From: Apus apus | Taxonomy: Eukaryota; Chordata; Aves; Apodiformes; Apodidae | Direction: 5' to 3' | Assembly (NCBI RefSeq): GCF_020740795.1 | Contig: NC_067312.1 | Span: forward strand, 48,493,905 to 48,557,904 | DNA: 64,000 nt | Shown: in pieces, positions 47,588 through 59,645 of the stretch | Layout: each line of letters starts with the position of its first letter | Numbering within the stretch: the stretch's first letter is position 1 | Notes under the pieces: generated by a model | Seen by the model: only the letters and a program-made list of their open reading frames with translations | Told to the model about the DNA's origin: nothing | Database searches by the model: none | Program-made: the position numbers and the translations under genes

Positions 47588-48384
47588 ATCATAGAATCAT
47601 AGAATCGTAGGGGTTGAAAGGGACCTTGAAAGATCATCTAGTCCAACCCCCCTGCCAGAGCAGGATCACCTAGAGCACATCACACAGAAACGTGTCCAGG
47701 TGGGTTTTGAATCTCTCCAGTGAAGGAGACTCCACAACCTCTCTGGGCAGCCTGTTCCAGTGCTCTGTCACTCTCACAGGAAAGAAATTTTTTCTGATAT
47801 CCACCTTAAACCTCCTATGCTCCAATTTGCATCCATTACTCCTTGTCCTATCACTAGACATCACTGAAAAAAGCTTAGCTCCATCTTCCTGACACTCACC
47901 CTTTACATATTTGTAAACATTGATGAGGTCACCCCTCAGTCTCCTTTTCTCCAAGCTAAAGAGGCCCCGCTCCCTCAGCCTCTCCTCATAAGGGAGATGT
48001 TCCACTCCCTTCATCATCTCTGTGGCTCTGCACTGGACTCTTTCAAACGGTTCCCTGTCCTTCCTGAACTGAGGGGCCCAGAACTGGACACAAGATACCA
48101 GATGTGGCCTCACCAAGGCAGAATAGAGGGGGAGGAGAACCTCTCTTGACCTACTAACCACACCCTTTCTAATGCACCCCAGGATGCCATTGGCCTTCTT
48201 GGCCACAAGGGCCCATTGCTGGCTCATGGTCATCCTCCTGTCCACCAGGATCCCCAGGTCCCTTTCTCTTACACTGCTCTCCAGCAGGTCAGCCCCCAAC
48301 CTGTACTGGTACATGGTGTTTTTCTTCCCCAAATGCAAAACTCTACACTTGCCCTTGTTGAACTTCATCAGGTTTCTCCCTGAA
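47588..48384 (-). repeat. Young CR1 LINE fragment next to exon 4
   Basis: 5'-truncated copy of the same lineage as the 34531 element, ending in AATCATAGAATCATAG-type tail units at 47588. A 232-residue stretch of ORF2 C-terminus is still open (48368-47670: [16 protein letters not shown] ... [12 protein letters not shown]), which indicates recent insertion. Its 5' break is at about 48384, only 170 bp downstream (in gene direction) of the exon 4 donor. It is not a host gene. Confidence 0.93.
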
Positions 48385-48554
48385 GGTTTTTATTTACTAA
48401 TAAAACCCCCTTATTTTATCATCAATGCAATCAAGTACAACAATAATGGAAAGATATTCCTTTTAACATTTTACTTGCACTTTTTTCTGCCTACTAGGAA
48501 TTCTAGTTATGATTCATTGTGCCAAAGACAGAACAGTCTTTTCCAGACACTTAC

Positions 48555-48848
48555 CCTCTGACAGCATGAATAAGTCTCAGTGATGGATAGGCGGTTCGCA
48601 CTTTCAATTTATTCCTAAGGATTAATGCATTAACCCACTCCACATGCTTCTCTCCACCTTTGACCATGAAAGCAGGGATCCAGAGGACACTGTCATTCAG
48701 CATGGATAGTCTATGCACAAATTTTTCTCTGTCACTCTCGTTCCGAAAGCCTCCAAATGCTCTTTGTACAACTGATGGGTTCATGGTAATAAAATCAGAT
48801 TTAGTTCCCACATCAGCAGCAAACTCCACCACAGGAGCTAGATTGCAC
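48555..48848 (-). CDS. ST8SIA4: ST8SIA4 exon 4 (residues 168-266)
   Basis: This exon carries the second half of sialylmotif L, which binds the CMP-sialic acid donor, and the start of the polysialyltransferase domain. The acceptor is TTCCTCTTCAG (AG at 48850-48849). The first base G completes Arg168, and [19 protein letters not shown] follows. The exon continues through [12 protein letters not shown], the glycosylation sequons NES (Asn204) and NDS (Asn219), [15 protein letters not shown] and the basic [19 protein letters not shown] segment typical of polysialyltransferases. It ends with GG before donor GTAAGT (48554-48549), and phase matches both neighbours (294 bp). Every key residue is present. 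The intron to exon 3 is 3076 bp (48849-51924). Confidence 0.97.
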
Positions 48849-49796
48849 CTGAAGAGGAAGAAATTAATGGAAAAATAAAAATATATATTAACATTAACTC
48901 AGAAAAATGTGTGCACGAAGGGAAAATGAACATAGAAGCCCATTTCAATTTAACATGAGGAAAAAACACCAGTGATTACAGGTGTGATGACATGCAGTAT
49001 TTTACTCAACTTGAACACTTGTTAGACAAATGTCTTAAAAACATTAAAACATCCTTTTGCATCTTTTTGCCACCATCTTTCTCCAAGGTGGGAAAAGGAA
49101 AAGCAAAAACTCACAATGACAACTATTTCTATATTGTTTTCTGTCACTGTTCATTTGTTCTGTGCTTTTTCACCCATTTCAAACCAAAACAATAGAAACT
49201 TCTGCTTCAAAGCCAAAAAGACCTTTCTCTTGCCCAACCTCCTCTATATCCATATAATTCCAGGCTGTCAAATGAAGCCAGCTATTCCCCTTTATTTCCT
49301 GTTGATTTGTGAAGTTCAAAGGTATTCAACTGAGCACGTTTGAAGAACAAATAAAAAGTGAGGCATATCAACATTTTTGCCCAAACTGCAGGGAAACATT
49401 TTTAGAGCAATGTAAAGGGATTTAGATGTGTGATTTCCAGTTACCTTAATAGCAGATCTCTGGTTCAACATCAAACATCACACTGAAATTACCCCATGTT
49501 GCACATAAGTAATTTAGTAATTTACAGTGGGCTATCTTTATTGTTCAAGGGCTAAGAAAGAGTGTTTTTGAAAGAGAAAACATTTTTAATTTATTCAACC
49601 AAGGCTTCCATAAAAATATTCATTTTGTTCAGAATAAAAACAACAAACAGTAAGAATAAGTAACAAAAACCTCTCTCTTCTGGCCCTTGTTTCATTTTCA
49701 CTGTAAAAATAATCTTCTTGTCAACAATACGGACATATATTTAAATTCGAGGAATCACACAGTGAAGGATACTGTTTCAGATTAATTTCAGATAAT
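48849..49796. other. ST8SIA4 intron 3, part: no other feature
   Basis: AT-rich intron. No repeat or exon was recognised. Confidence 0.65.
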
Positions 49797-49868
49797 GTCA
49801 TAGAATCATAGAATCATTAAGGTTGGAAGCACCTAAAGGTCATCAAGTTCCAACCCCCTGCCATGAGC
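49797..49868 (-). repeat. Old CR1 LINE, 3' tail part (interrupted)
   Basis: The plus-strand text CATAGAATCATAGAATCATT, AAGGTTGGAAGCACC and TTCCAACCCCCTGCC is the tail end of a minus-strand CR1. It stops at ATGAGC (49863-49868), and the same element resumes at 51486 with ATGAGC. A second CR1 inserted between the two parts. Confidence 0.85.
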
Positions 49869-51485
49869 CCCAGATCCCTAAAGTGCCAGAAGGAGTCAGG
49901 ATAAAGGAGGAGTTTGCTTTGGTAGATGAGGATTGGGTTAGGGATCAGTTAAGCAGTCTGGACATCCATAAATTAATGGGTCTGGATGGAATACACCTGT
50001 GGATGCCGAGGGAAGTGGTGGAAGTCATTGCTAGGCCACTCTCCATCATCTTTGGTAAGTCGTGGGCAACCGGAGAGGTGCTTGAAGACTGGAGGAAAGC
50101 AAGTGTCACTTGAGTCTACAAGAAGGGCAAGAAGGAGGACCCAGGTAACTATAGACTGGTCAGCCTCACCTCCATCCCTGGAAAGTTGATGGAACAACTT
50201 ATTCTTGGCACTATCTCTAGACATATCAAGCATGAGGGGGTCATCAAGAGCAGTCAGCATGGTTTTACCAAGGGGAAGTCATGTTTGACCAACCTTATTG
50301 CCTTCTATGAGGAAGTAACTAGGTGGATAGATGATGGTAGGGCAGTAGATGTGGTTTATCTTGATTTCAGTAAAGCATTTGACACTGTCTCCCACAGCAT
50401 CCTCATAGATAAACTGAGGAAGTGTGCTCTTGATGGTCAGGTAGTGAGGTGGATCATGAACTGGTTGAAAGGAAGAAGTCAGAGAGTTGTGGTCAATGGG
50501 ACAGAATCTAGCTGGAGGTCTGTGACTAGTGCAGTCCCTCAGGGGTCAGTACTGGGACCGGTACTATTCAATATTTTCATCAATGACCTGGATGAGGGAA
50601 CAGAGTGTGCCCTCAGCAAGTTTGCTGATGACACTAAACTGGGAGGGGTGGCTGACACACCAGAAGGCTGTGCTGCCATTCAGCGAGACCTAGACAAGCT
50701 GGAGAGTTGGGTGGGGAGGAACCTAATAAAATTCAACAAGAGCAAGTGTAGAATCTTGCATCTGGGGAAGAACAACCCGATGTACCAGTACAGGCTGGGG
50801 GCTAACCTGCTGGAGAGCAGTGTAAGAGAAAGGAACCTGGGGGTCCTGGTGGACAGGAGGATGACCATGAGCCAGCAATGTGCCCTTGTGGCCAAGAAGG
50901 GCAATGGCATCCTGGGGTGTATTAGAAAGTAGGTCAAGAGAGGTTCTCCTCCCCCTCTCTTCTGCCCTGATGAGGCCACATCTGGTATCTTGTGTCCAGT
51001 TCTGGGCCCCTCAGTTCAGGAAGGACAGGGAACTGCTTGAAAGAGTCCAGTGCAGAGCCACAGAGATGATGGAGTGGAACATCTCCCTGATGAGGAAAGG
51101 CTGAGGGAGCTGGGCCTCTTTAGCTTGGAGAAGAGGAGACTGAGGGGCGACCTCATCAATGTTTACAAATATGTAAAGGGTGAGTGTCGGATAGAGCCAG
51201 GCTTTTTTCAGTGATGTCCAGTGATAGTACAAGGGGCAATGGGTGCAAACTGGAACATAGGAGGTTCCATGTAAACATCATAAAAAACTTCTTTCCTGTG
51301 AGAGTGACAGAGCACTGGAACAGGCTGCCCAGAGAGGTTGTGGAGTCTCCTTTGCTGGAGACATTCAAAACCCGCCTGGACACGTTCCTGTGTGATGTGC
51401 TCTAGGTGATCCTGCTCTGGCAGGGGGGTTGGGCTGGATGATCTTTCGAGGTCCCTTCCAACCCCTAAGATTTTGTGATTCTGTG
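49869..51485 (+). repeat. Young CR1 LINE inserted in an older CR1
   Basis: 5'-truncated plus-strand copy of the lineage seen at 34531 and 58493. ORF2 is readable as [44 protein letters not shown] and [12 protein letters not shown] with an intact FADDTKLGG box (open 50186-50932). A stop at 50111-50113 and lesions after 50930 (an 11-bp gap removes GGTGTGGTTAG relative to the 58493 copy) break it. It ends TAAGATTTTGTGATTCTGTG. The flanks show a 6-bp duplication (ATGAGC at 49863-49868 and 51486-51491). Confidence 0.92.
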
Positions 51486-51818
51486 ATGAGCAGTGAACCC
51501 TACCACTAGATCAGGTTGCACAAAACCTCATCCAACCTGGCCTTAAAAGCCTCCAGGGATGGGGCATCAACAACCTCTCTGGGCAACCCATTTCAGTTCC
51601 TCAACACCCTCATAGTGAAGAATTTCTTCCTAATATCTAACCTAAATCTCCCCTCTCTCTGTTTAAAACCATAACCCCTTGTCCTGTCACTATCTTCTCT
51701 GATGAAAAGCCCCTCCCCAGCTTTCCTATAGTCTCTCTTCAGGTACTGGAAGGTGCTATAATTTTTCCCCAGAGCCTTCTCTTCTCTAGGCTGAACAGCC
51801 CCAATTTTCTTTGCCTGT
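51486..51818 (-). repeat. Old CR1 LINE, remainder after interruption
   Basis: Continues the minus-strand CR1 of 49797-49868: CCACTAGATCAGGTTGCAC, ATCCAACCTGGCC and AATTTCTTCCTAATATC, up to CTAGGCTGAACAGCCCCAA. Its 5' break is ~105 bp before the exon 3 donor. Confidence 0.88.
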
Positions 51819-51924
51819 TTTCATAGCAGAGGTCTAAAATATGTATCCTAAATGAAAACATTTCTCCCAGTTTTCGTCCAAGAAACATGGCAGGCAGTAT
51901 CTTCAGCAGCAGATAAAAACTCAC

Positions 51925-52182
51925 CTTATTACAAAGTCACGGCTATCTATCTCTTTTCCACATCCACTATCCAGAAGGATGCCAGAATTCCCAACAACAG
52001 CACAGGTTTTAAATCGGCGATTCTTCATTGGGGAAACTTCAGGGAGAAGGTTGTACAGATCCTGAGAAATGTTTAGGGTGCGACGCCTGTCCAGTACATA
52101 ATGGATTACATCTCCTGGCTTGAAGCTGCTTTTGACCACTGAGACATCTCTTTCCGCATCCAAGAATCGAAGAATGTTCTTT
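51925..52182 (-). CDS. ST8SIA4: ST8SIA4 exon 3 (residues 82-168)
   Basis: This exon contains the end of the polybasic region used for NCAM recognition and the first half of sialylmotif L. The acceptor is TCAACCCAG (AG at 52184-52183), and the first base completes Arg82. The exon continues [34 protein letters not shown] and the sequon NIS at Asn119, then [15 protein letters not shown] with Cys142, and [12 protein letters not shown] with Cys156. It ends AG before donor GTGAGT (51924-51919). 258 bp, in phase with exon 4. Compared with the mammalian protein as I recall it, residue 155 is Gly rather than Glu, and His-Asn after IDS is Arg-Asp. The Gly also occurs in ST8SIA2. Confidence 0.97.
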
Positions 52183-55100
52183 CTGGGTTGACAGAAAAAT
52201 GCACAGATATAACCCAACACTCAACTGCTCACCTGGATTTTATCTAATAGTAATACAGAATGTGGAGATCATACAACATAAAGCAGATGGTAGACAGTGT
52301 CAGACAGATTAATTTCCCATGCCCTAGGACAGAATTAGAGCAAAGCTGTTAGGGCAGAGATAAAATCTTGGTTCCGGTAAAACATGTAAACACTATAGTA
52401 ATAGAGCTTAATAACCTCTTATGGATAAAGGCGCTGAGAGATTAAGGGAAGAAGACCTTGGGAATTAGAAGGTATACTATTTTTTAATATTTTACAAAAC
52501 TTTGCATTAAAAGGAATAAATAAACTTTGGAATAAATAAACTTTCATCATAGAAACATAGTTATACGAGGCATTTATGATTTAGGAGATAAATGCTTCAC
52601 TACAATCTCATCTCTCACAATCAGCTTGGTTCAGGAAATAAGATATTGATACACAAGTGCTCATCAAAGTGACAACATCAAAAGCCTAAAATTATTACAT
52701 ACTTGCGAACTAGTACACTAGAAAACTGAAATTTTTTTAAGAGCAGACATCAACATAACAGGAAAAAAAACAAACACCTTAGAAATCTACCTTTAGATGT
52801 CTATAAATAAGTACTTTTTTTAAGACAGATAACTAAACAACCGAAAAAAGAAACAAAAACCCCACTCAACATAATCTCAAATTCCACTGGATTGGAAACA
52901 CCTAGAATATTTGTGAACTTAATATTAATCTAGTTCAGTAACTTTTACCCAAACCAGAGATTTTGGGTAATAACCGGAGTAATCATTAGTCTTTTTTTAA
53001 TAATTAAATTGAAATGTGTAAAACTGACTGTAGTGATAGAAGTAGTCAACTGAAAGATTTATTTTACATAAAGGGCCCATTGTTCATATGAACTACTTTT
53101 TTAATAGATGTTTTCTTATAGATTCTTATTTCATAAAAACAGCATATTCAGCTTAGTGTAAACTTGCTGCTAATTAACTGAAGTTCATCCAAAGTTATCT
53201 TAATTATCTTGAAATAAGAACACCCACAGTTTTTGTACCAATTTTTTAAAAAATCAGCTTAAAACATACTGCATATTAAAGTACTGCAGCTTTGGGTTTA
53301 GCCAACCTGTTAGCTGATTTCAAAGAAAATTATGAACTCTATCATTGCTTTAAATCAGTCAGTTCAATCCTTTGTCTTCCTTCTCTGTAATTAATTGTTT
53401 AAACTATAAACAGGGTTCAGACATATTTTCAAGATATGAGGGTTTACAAGCTACCATGGGTCAAGTGGACTATTGTAATTAAACAGTTGTATACTCCCAG
53501 TCCAGAAAAAGGTGAATAATTTCTGCTTATATGTCAGCTGAAGCTGTTAACTCGTGGTAGTTTTATCTGCTTATGGGGGTGGGGGTCTAAAAACTGACAC
53601 ATGTTGAATACCTAAGTGCAAAAAAGAATTTTTTAATGACTGCAGCTAGTGATACCCACACTAGCCCTGTCAAGCAGTTTTCAGTACACATTTCTTCTTA
53701 GAAAAAAAGTCTGAGAAGGACTCAAAGCCAGGTCTGCAGGAGCTCACTGTAGCTGAGGACTGCAAAAGAACAAAGCTTACAAGCTTGTGTCCATTCCTGT
53801 TCTGCAAAGCTTGTACATTATGAAGAGGCATAATATCACACCTGAATTGAAGCATATATTAAAGTACAATACACTTATGGAACAGAAGAGGACTGCTGAG
53901 CACGGACCAGGTGTTCACTACATATTAATTTGAACAGAAACTTTTGCCTCCACAACTCTAACAAGACAAGAAGAATGGAAAGTTTGTACTTTCCACTGCT
54001 GTCAGCAGTTAAGGTAGAGTTAAAAAGGGACTAGGCATTTTGTTGAGTAAGGGAATGCTATTTTTATGCAATAAGTCTTTAAAGTAGAACTTCTTTAAAG
54101 CAGATCAAAACAGGAAAAGATAACTATAGAGATGCCACTTCAGCAGTTGCAACACCCAATGAAAGATACAAAGTGAAAAGGGATTAACTATAGGAACATC
54201 ATTCTTACTGGCCACCTTCTGTCACTGCCTCAAGATGGACAAACGTCCTGAAACTTGCCAACGGTAATGCAAGTTAGGAAACAAATAGCAACATTTGCAC
54301 ATAAATATAGTATCTTGTGTATTGTTTTAAAGGATAAGAGGAAGGCAATTAATTTACACAGTCATATCCCCCCCCCCAAAAAAAAAAAGCCGGAAAAAAA
54401 AAAAAGCCTTGGCTTCCATTACGAATTTGGTTACTTACAGTGAAAATTTACTTATCTATGTGCTTACAAAGGCTCATAAAAGTCCTCCAAAGAGTTTCAA
54501 ATGGACCTGAATAAAACTTAGGTTAGCAATCACTTACTTAACAGAGCTGAAATTTCCAAAATGTGTAAGGAAGTAATTTTTCAATAAAATTATGAGATGG
54601 AGAAAGGTAACTGAATCTTAAGATCTGCTCACATATTTAAAAACATTTTCTTATCTGAAGTTGTCAGAAGCACATTCATTTAAATACATGCACAGGTATT
54701 ACAGTACACATAAGAATTCTTGTATAACAAGGATCTGTAATAATATTAACATTAATTACTTTGATTCATCTGACAGTATCCAGATACCTTTTAATACTGA
54801 AAGAAATATATTAAGAATATAGATATTCATTATACTGTTTTAAGTTCCTCTGTGCTACTGACTCATCTGTACCATGGGGATAGTAGTACTTCCCATTTTC
54901 ATGCAAGTGCTAAGAGAATACAAAATTACTAACGGATATGACAAAAAATTGAAAGTACACACGAGTGTCTCAGTCAGTCTTGATGCTGGATAATAATAAC
55001 TTGTTTAAACCTCTGTTCTGTCCCACAAAAAACACTGAAAATAGCACAAGGTTATTCTGATTAAACAAACATGATAAAATAGTTAAAAATAAGTGCTAAT

Positions 55101-55458
55101 CCACATCCAGCTGTATACAAAATTCAAAGGTAAGCTCAATTAGAGGAAGGAAAAACAAACATTTTTACTAAACCTTCAAGCAAAGGTATTCTGCAACCTT
55201 AAGCTAAAGTGTGTAAAGAAACTCAAAATTTTATTTGAGGTGGTCTTCAAGTATTGATTTGATGAATAAAACTATTTGGGCTGTGGTCTGAGCCCTTTGT
55301 AGGCAGGTGAGGCAGATGTGGTTTGCTCTTATCCAAAGTGAAGTAGTTCAGCAGCCAACTAGCTTCAGAACATGTTTGCAACTTCTTTACATGACTCACA
55401 GGAATATGTGTCACAATCCACAGTCGACCTAAGGTTTTTCTGAAAACTAGAACCAGAT
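52183..55458. other. ST8SIA4 intron 2, part: no other feature
   Basis: AT-rich intron with A-rich and C-rich runs at 54365-54405. I looked for exons 1 and 2 (cytoplasmic tail, membrane anchor, residues 1-81) on the minus strand and saw none. Confidence 0.6.
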
Positions 55459-56472
55459 CATAGTATCATAGAATCAACAGAAAGTTTACGGATGGAAGGG
55501 ACCTTAAAAATCACCTAGATCCAACCCCCCTGTATAGGCACAGACACTTCCCACTAGATCAGGTTGCTTAGAGCCTCATCCAGCCTGGCCTTCAATACTG
55601 CCAGGGATGGGGCTTCCACGACCTCCCTGGTCTCACCAACCTCATAGCAAAGAATTTCCTCCTAGTATCTAATCTAAATCTCACGTCTTCAAGTTTTAAA
55701 CCATTGCCCCTTGTCCTCTCACTGCATGCCCCTGCAAAAAGTCCAGGCTCAAAAGTCACCTTGCAGCCTCCTCTTCTCCAGGCTGAACAAATCCAACTTC
55801 CTCAGCCTGTCTTCACAGGGGAGGAGCTCCAGCCTTCTGATCATTTTTGTCGCCCTTCTCTGGACTCACTCCAGGTGCTCTATGTCCTTCTTATGTTGGG
55901 GGCTCCAGAAGTGGACACAGTACTCCAGATGGGGTGTCATCAGAGCAGGATAGAGGGGGAGAATCACCTCCCTCGACCAGCTGGCCAAACTTCTTTTGAT
56001 GCAGTCCAGAATACAGATGTCTTTCTGGGCTGCAAGTGCACACTGATGGCTCATGTTGAGCTTCTCATCCACCATCACCCCCAAGTGCTTCTCCGCAGGG
56101 CTGCTCTCCATCCTTACTCCTCCCAACCTGTATTGGTGCATGGGATTGCCTCAACCCAAGTGCAGAACCTTGCACTTCATGCAGTTAGCAGGAGCCCACT
56201 TCTCCAGCCTGTCAAGTTCCCTCTGGATGGCATGCCTTCCCTCCAGCATGTTGACTTCACCACATAGTTTGATGTCGTCAGCAAACTTGCTGAGGGTGCA
56301 CTCGATTCCACTGCCCATGTGCGTGACAAAGATGTTAAACAGCACTGGCCCGAGTACGGACCCTTGAGGACACCACTTGACACGTGGCTCCATTTGGACA
56401 TCGAGCCATTGATCACAACTCCATGGGTGGGACCATTCAGCCAGTTCCTTGTCCAATGAGTGGTCCATCCGT
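55459..56472 (-). repeat. Old CR1 LINE fragment
   Basis: Minus-strand CR1 of the older lineage, tail end at 55459 (TATCATAGAATC). Frames with several breaks give [45 protein letters not shown] and HWTRNWLNG. It is 5'-truncated near 56472. Confidence 0.9.
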
Positions 56473-58492
56473 CAAAACTTAAGAAGTTAATAATATTTAT
56501 ATACCTACTACAGCTCCCAGTTATCTGATAAAATACATGTAATGACACTGTCCATAAACAGCTTTCCAAGTCACATAAATATGTATTTCTCTGGGGCAAT
56601 ATGGTGACATTTTCTATTTATGTTCATTTTTCTTGTTTTATTTTGTACTGCAGTCTTTTTACTATACAACTGTTATATAACAGCAAACTCTCCCTCTTCT
56701 GCCTAAGAACTTTGTGGAAAATAAACTGCTTAAGCATTTGGCTTTCAAGATTACAAATAAGTTAATACTTTTAGACATTGGCAAGAACACTGAAATATGA
56801 CTCCAAATACTTTTCCTGGAAAAAACATTCCTTCTGAATAAGTTAGTGCCAAAGATTCTCACTTCTGGGGCATCTGGACTCATCTGGACCCCAGCAAAGA
56901 AAGGAAGCCCCTGAAGTGCATTCTCAGTACCTGGGAAGCTGGGATAGCTCACCAGCAACCACATTATGGAAAAAAAGATGGACTAACTTACTACCTAGTC
57001 CACACTCTGCTCCTACTTATTTTCCTTGATGCCTTTATCACCCCCAGCCCATTTTTATGTAAGATATAATCCTAACAACCTCCCATGGTGGGAGCTCAGT
57101 AAACTCCCTGTTCAATCTATGTCTGTGCTTTCTTAGCCTTACTGGCACTACAATATTCCTTAAGCTAGCTTAGATCTCTCCTACAGCAAATGAAGCCTGT
57201 TCCTTTTTATACTTTGCCAGTCTTCTTCCTTACCCTTGGCAACAGCCTTAATTTAACTGAGGCTAAAAAGCCATCCGGGGGTGGGGGAGGTGTAAGCTTT
57301 TATTTTTTAACCATATGTTGTACATCTCTGACCATTCTTGTTGCTTTCCTGTAGACTTTCTCTGACTGATTCACATGGGTCTTCAAGCAACTTGATATTC
57401 TAATGAGTCTTCTCTAATGTAGAGGAAGACCTCATGCTGCTTTGCACTCCCCGGTCAGAAGGCAGCAAGTGGCTCTCAAGTCTTTGAAATCATCAAGGAC
57501 TAAGACCTAGGTAAAGCATAGTTTTTGCCAGCCAATGCTGATTTCCTAGCACAGATTTTCTTAAAACTCCCTCTCAGTCAGGCTAAAGCCAAATGCAACA
57601 ACGGTGCAAACACTCACAATCCCCACTGCCTCCTCAGGGCTCCGACAGGGGCTGCTGCCATCCACAAAGGCAGGCTGTGACCTTTTGTTACCACACACAT
57701 CTTTCTTGCTTTGTTTTGTTTATTAACAAAACAACACTAAAAATATTCCTCTGCTCTTAGTTGTTTCCAAGTCTTTACTTGTCTCCAGGACAGAAAAAGA
57801 AACAGGCATTTGATTCTTAAGATCAAACTGTGTTTGTATGTTTGGGTAATGGAAAAATGAGTAGTTTAGTTTGAATAATTATCTTTCATTTCCCATATTT
57901 CCTTCTTTATGTGGTCTCTATGCAAACTGATCACAAGCAGACTTCTAATGAATACAGACTTTTAACCACAGTTCTAACACTTGAGCTTTAAGTTTCTGAC
58001 TGTGTACTTCATGTAAACATAAAAATTTCAATTTCTAAATATTTTCTTGATCACTTTGACAGTAACTGACTAGTTAAGTGCTGACTTTAGATATCTCTTG
58101 AATTTAATACAGCCTTCAAGTTCTGAATTTATTTATATTTATTTATTTATTACTCATTTGGTACTTTTTTCCTCTTTTTTTTTCTTCATGAGACAAACAA
58201 AACATAAAAAATGCTTTTGATACATAATTAGTAAATGCCCAGTGATATCTCAGCCCCAAGAGTCTCGTATCTCACTGAAGTTAGTGCAGATTCTCATTCT
58301 CTTTCTTCTACTTAATTTTGAAAATTCTCTTAAGTTTTGAATTTGTTAAAAACACACCTAATTGAAACTAACCATGGAAAGGTTCCTGGCATTCCAAGCC
58401 CATGAAAGACCACATAAACAGAAGTGGGGTAACATAGGGAAGTTGCTGTCTGGCTCTGCCTTCATTCTAGCCCTCCTTGTGCCCTTCACAGA
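56473..58492. other. ST8SIA4 intron 2, part: no other feature
   Basis: AT-rich intron. A TTTA-rich simple repeat occurs at 58128-58152. Nothing else was recognised. Confidence 0.6.
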
Positions 58493-59645
58493 CTCACAGA
58501 ATCCTAGGGGTTGGAAGGGACCTCGAAAGATCATCCAGTCCAACCTCCCTGCCAGAGCAGGATCACCTAGAGCACATCACACAGGAACGTGTCCAGGCGG
58601 GTTTTGAATGTCTCCAGCAAAGGAGACTCCACAACCTCTCTGGGCAGCCTGTTCCAGTGCTCTGTCACTCTCACAGGAAAGAAGTTTTTTATGATGTTTA
58701 CATGGAACCTCCTATGTTCCAGTTTGCACCCACTGCCCCTTGTACTATCACTGGACATCACTAAAAAAGCCTGGCTCTGTCCTCCTGACACTCGCCCTTA
58801 ACATATTTGTAAACATTGATGAGGTCACCCCTCAGTCTCCTCTTCTCCAAGCTAAAGAGACCCAGCTCCCTCAGCCTTTCCTCAGAAGGGAGATTTTCCA
58901 CTCCCTTCATCATCTCTGTGGCTCTGCACTGGACTCTTTCAAGCAGTTCCCTGTCCTTCCTGAACTGAGGGGCCCAGAACTGGACACAATACTCCAGATG
59001 CGGCCTCACCAATGCAGAATAGAGGGGGAGGAGAACCTCTCTTGACCTACTAACCACACCCTTTCTAATGCACCCCAGGATGCCATTGGCCTTCTTGGTC
59101 ACAAGGGCACATTGCTGGCTCATGGTCATCCTCCTGTCCACCAGGACCCCCAGGTTCCTTTCTCTTACACTGCTCTCCAGCAGGTTAGCCCCCAGCCTGT
59201 ACTGGTACATCGGGTTGTTCTTCCCCAGATGCAAGATTCTACACTTGCTCTTGTTGAATTTTATTAGGTTCCTCCCCACCCAACTCTCCAGCTTGTCTAG
59301 GTCTCGCTGAATGGCAGCACAGCCTTCTGGTGTGTCAGCCACCCCTCCCAGTTTAGTGTCATCAGCAAACTTGCTGAGGGCACACTCTGTTCCCTCATCC
59401 AGGTCATTGATGAAAATATTGAATAGTACCGGTCCCAGTACTGACCCCTGAGGGACTGCACTAGTCACAGACCTCCAGCTAGATTCTGTCCCATTGACCA
59501 CAACTCTCTGACTTCTTCCTTTCAACCAGTTCATGATCCACCTCACTACCTGACCATCAAGAGCACACTTCCTCAGTTTATCTATGAGGATGCTGTGGGA
59601 GACAGTGTCAAATGCTTTACTGAAATCAAGATAAACCACATCTAC
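58493..59645 (-). repeat. Young CR1 LINE fragment, inverted sibling of 49869-51485
   Basis: 5'-truncated minus-strand copy. The ORF2 part is open from motif A ([15 protein letters not shown]) through [17 protein letters not shown] and [15 protein letters not shown] to about 58761, then after one break to [12 protein letters not shown]. The 3' end reads AATCCTAGGGGTTGG with a short tail. Plus-strand bases 59103-59645 are the exact reverse complement of about 50346-50888, as far as I can read them. The 5' break is at 59645. Confidence 0.93.

Noticed and set aside
47670..48368. A 232-residue intact protein gene inside the intron
   Set aside because: It is the C-terminal part of CR1 ORF2, truncated at its 5' end, with no start or promoter of its own.
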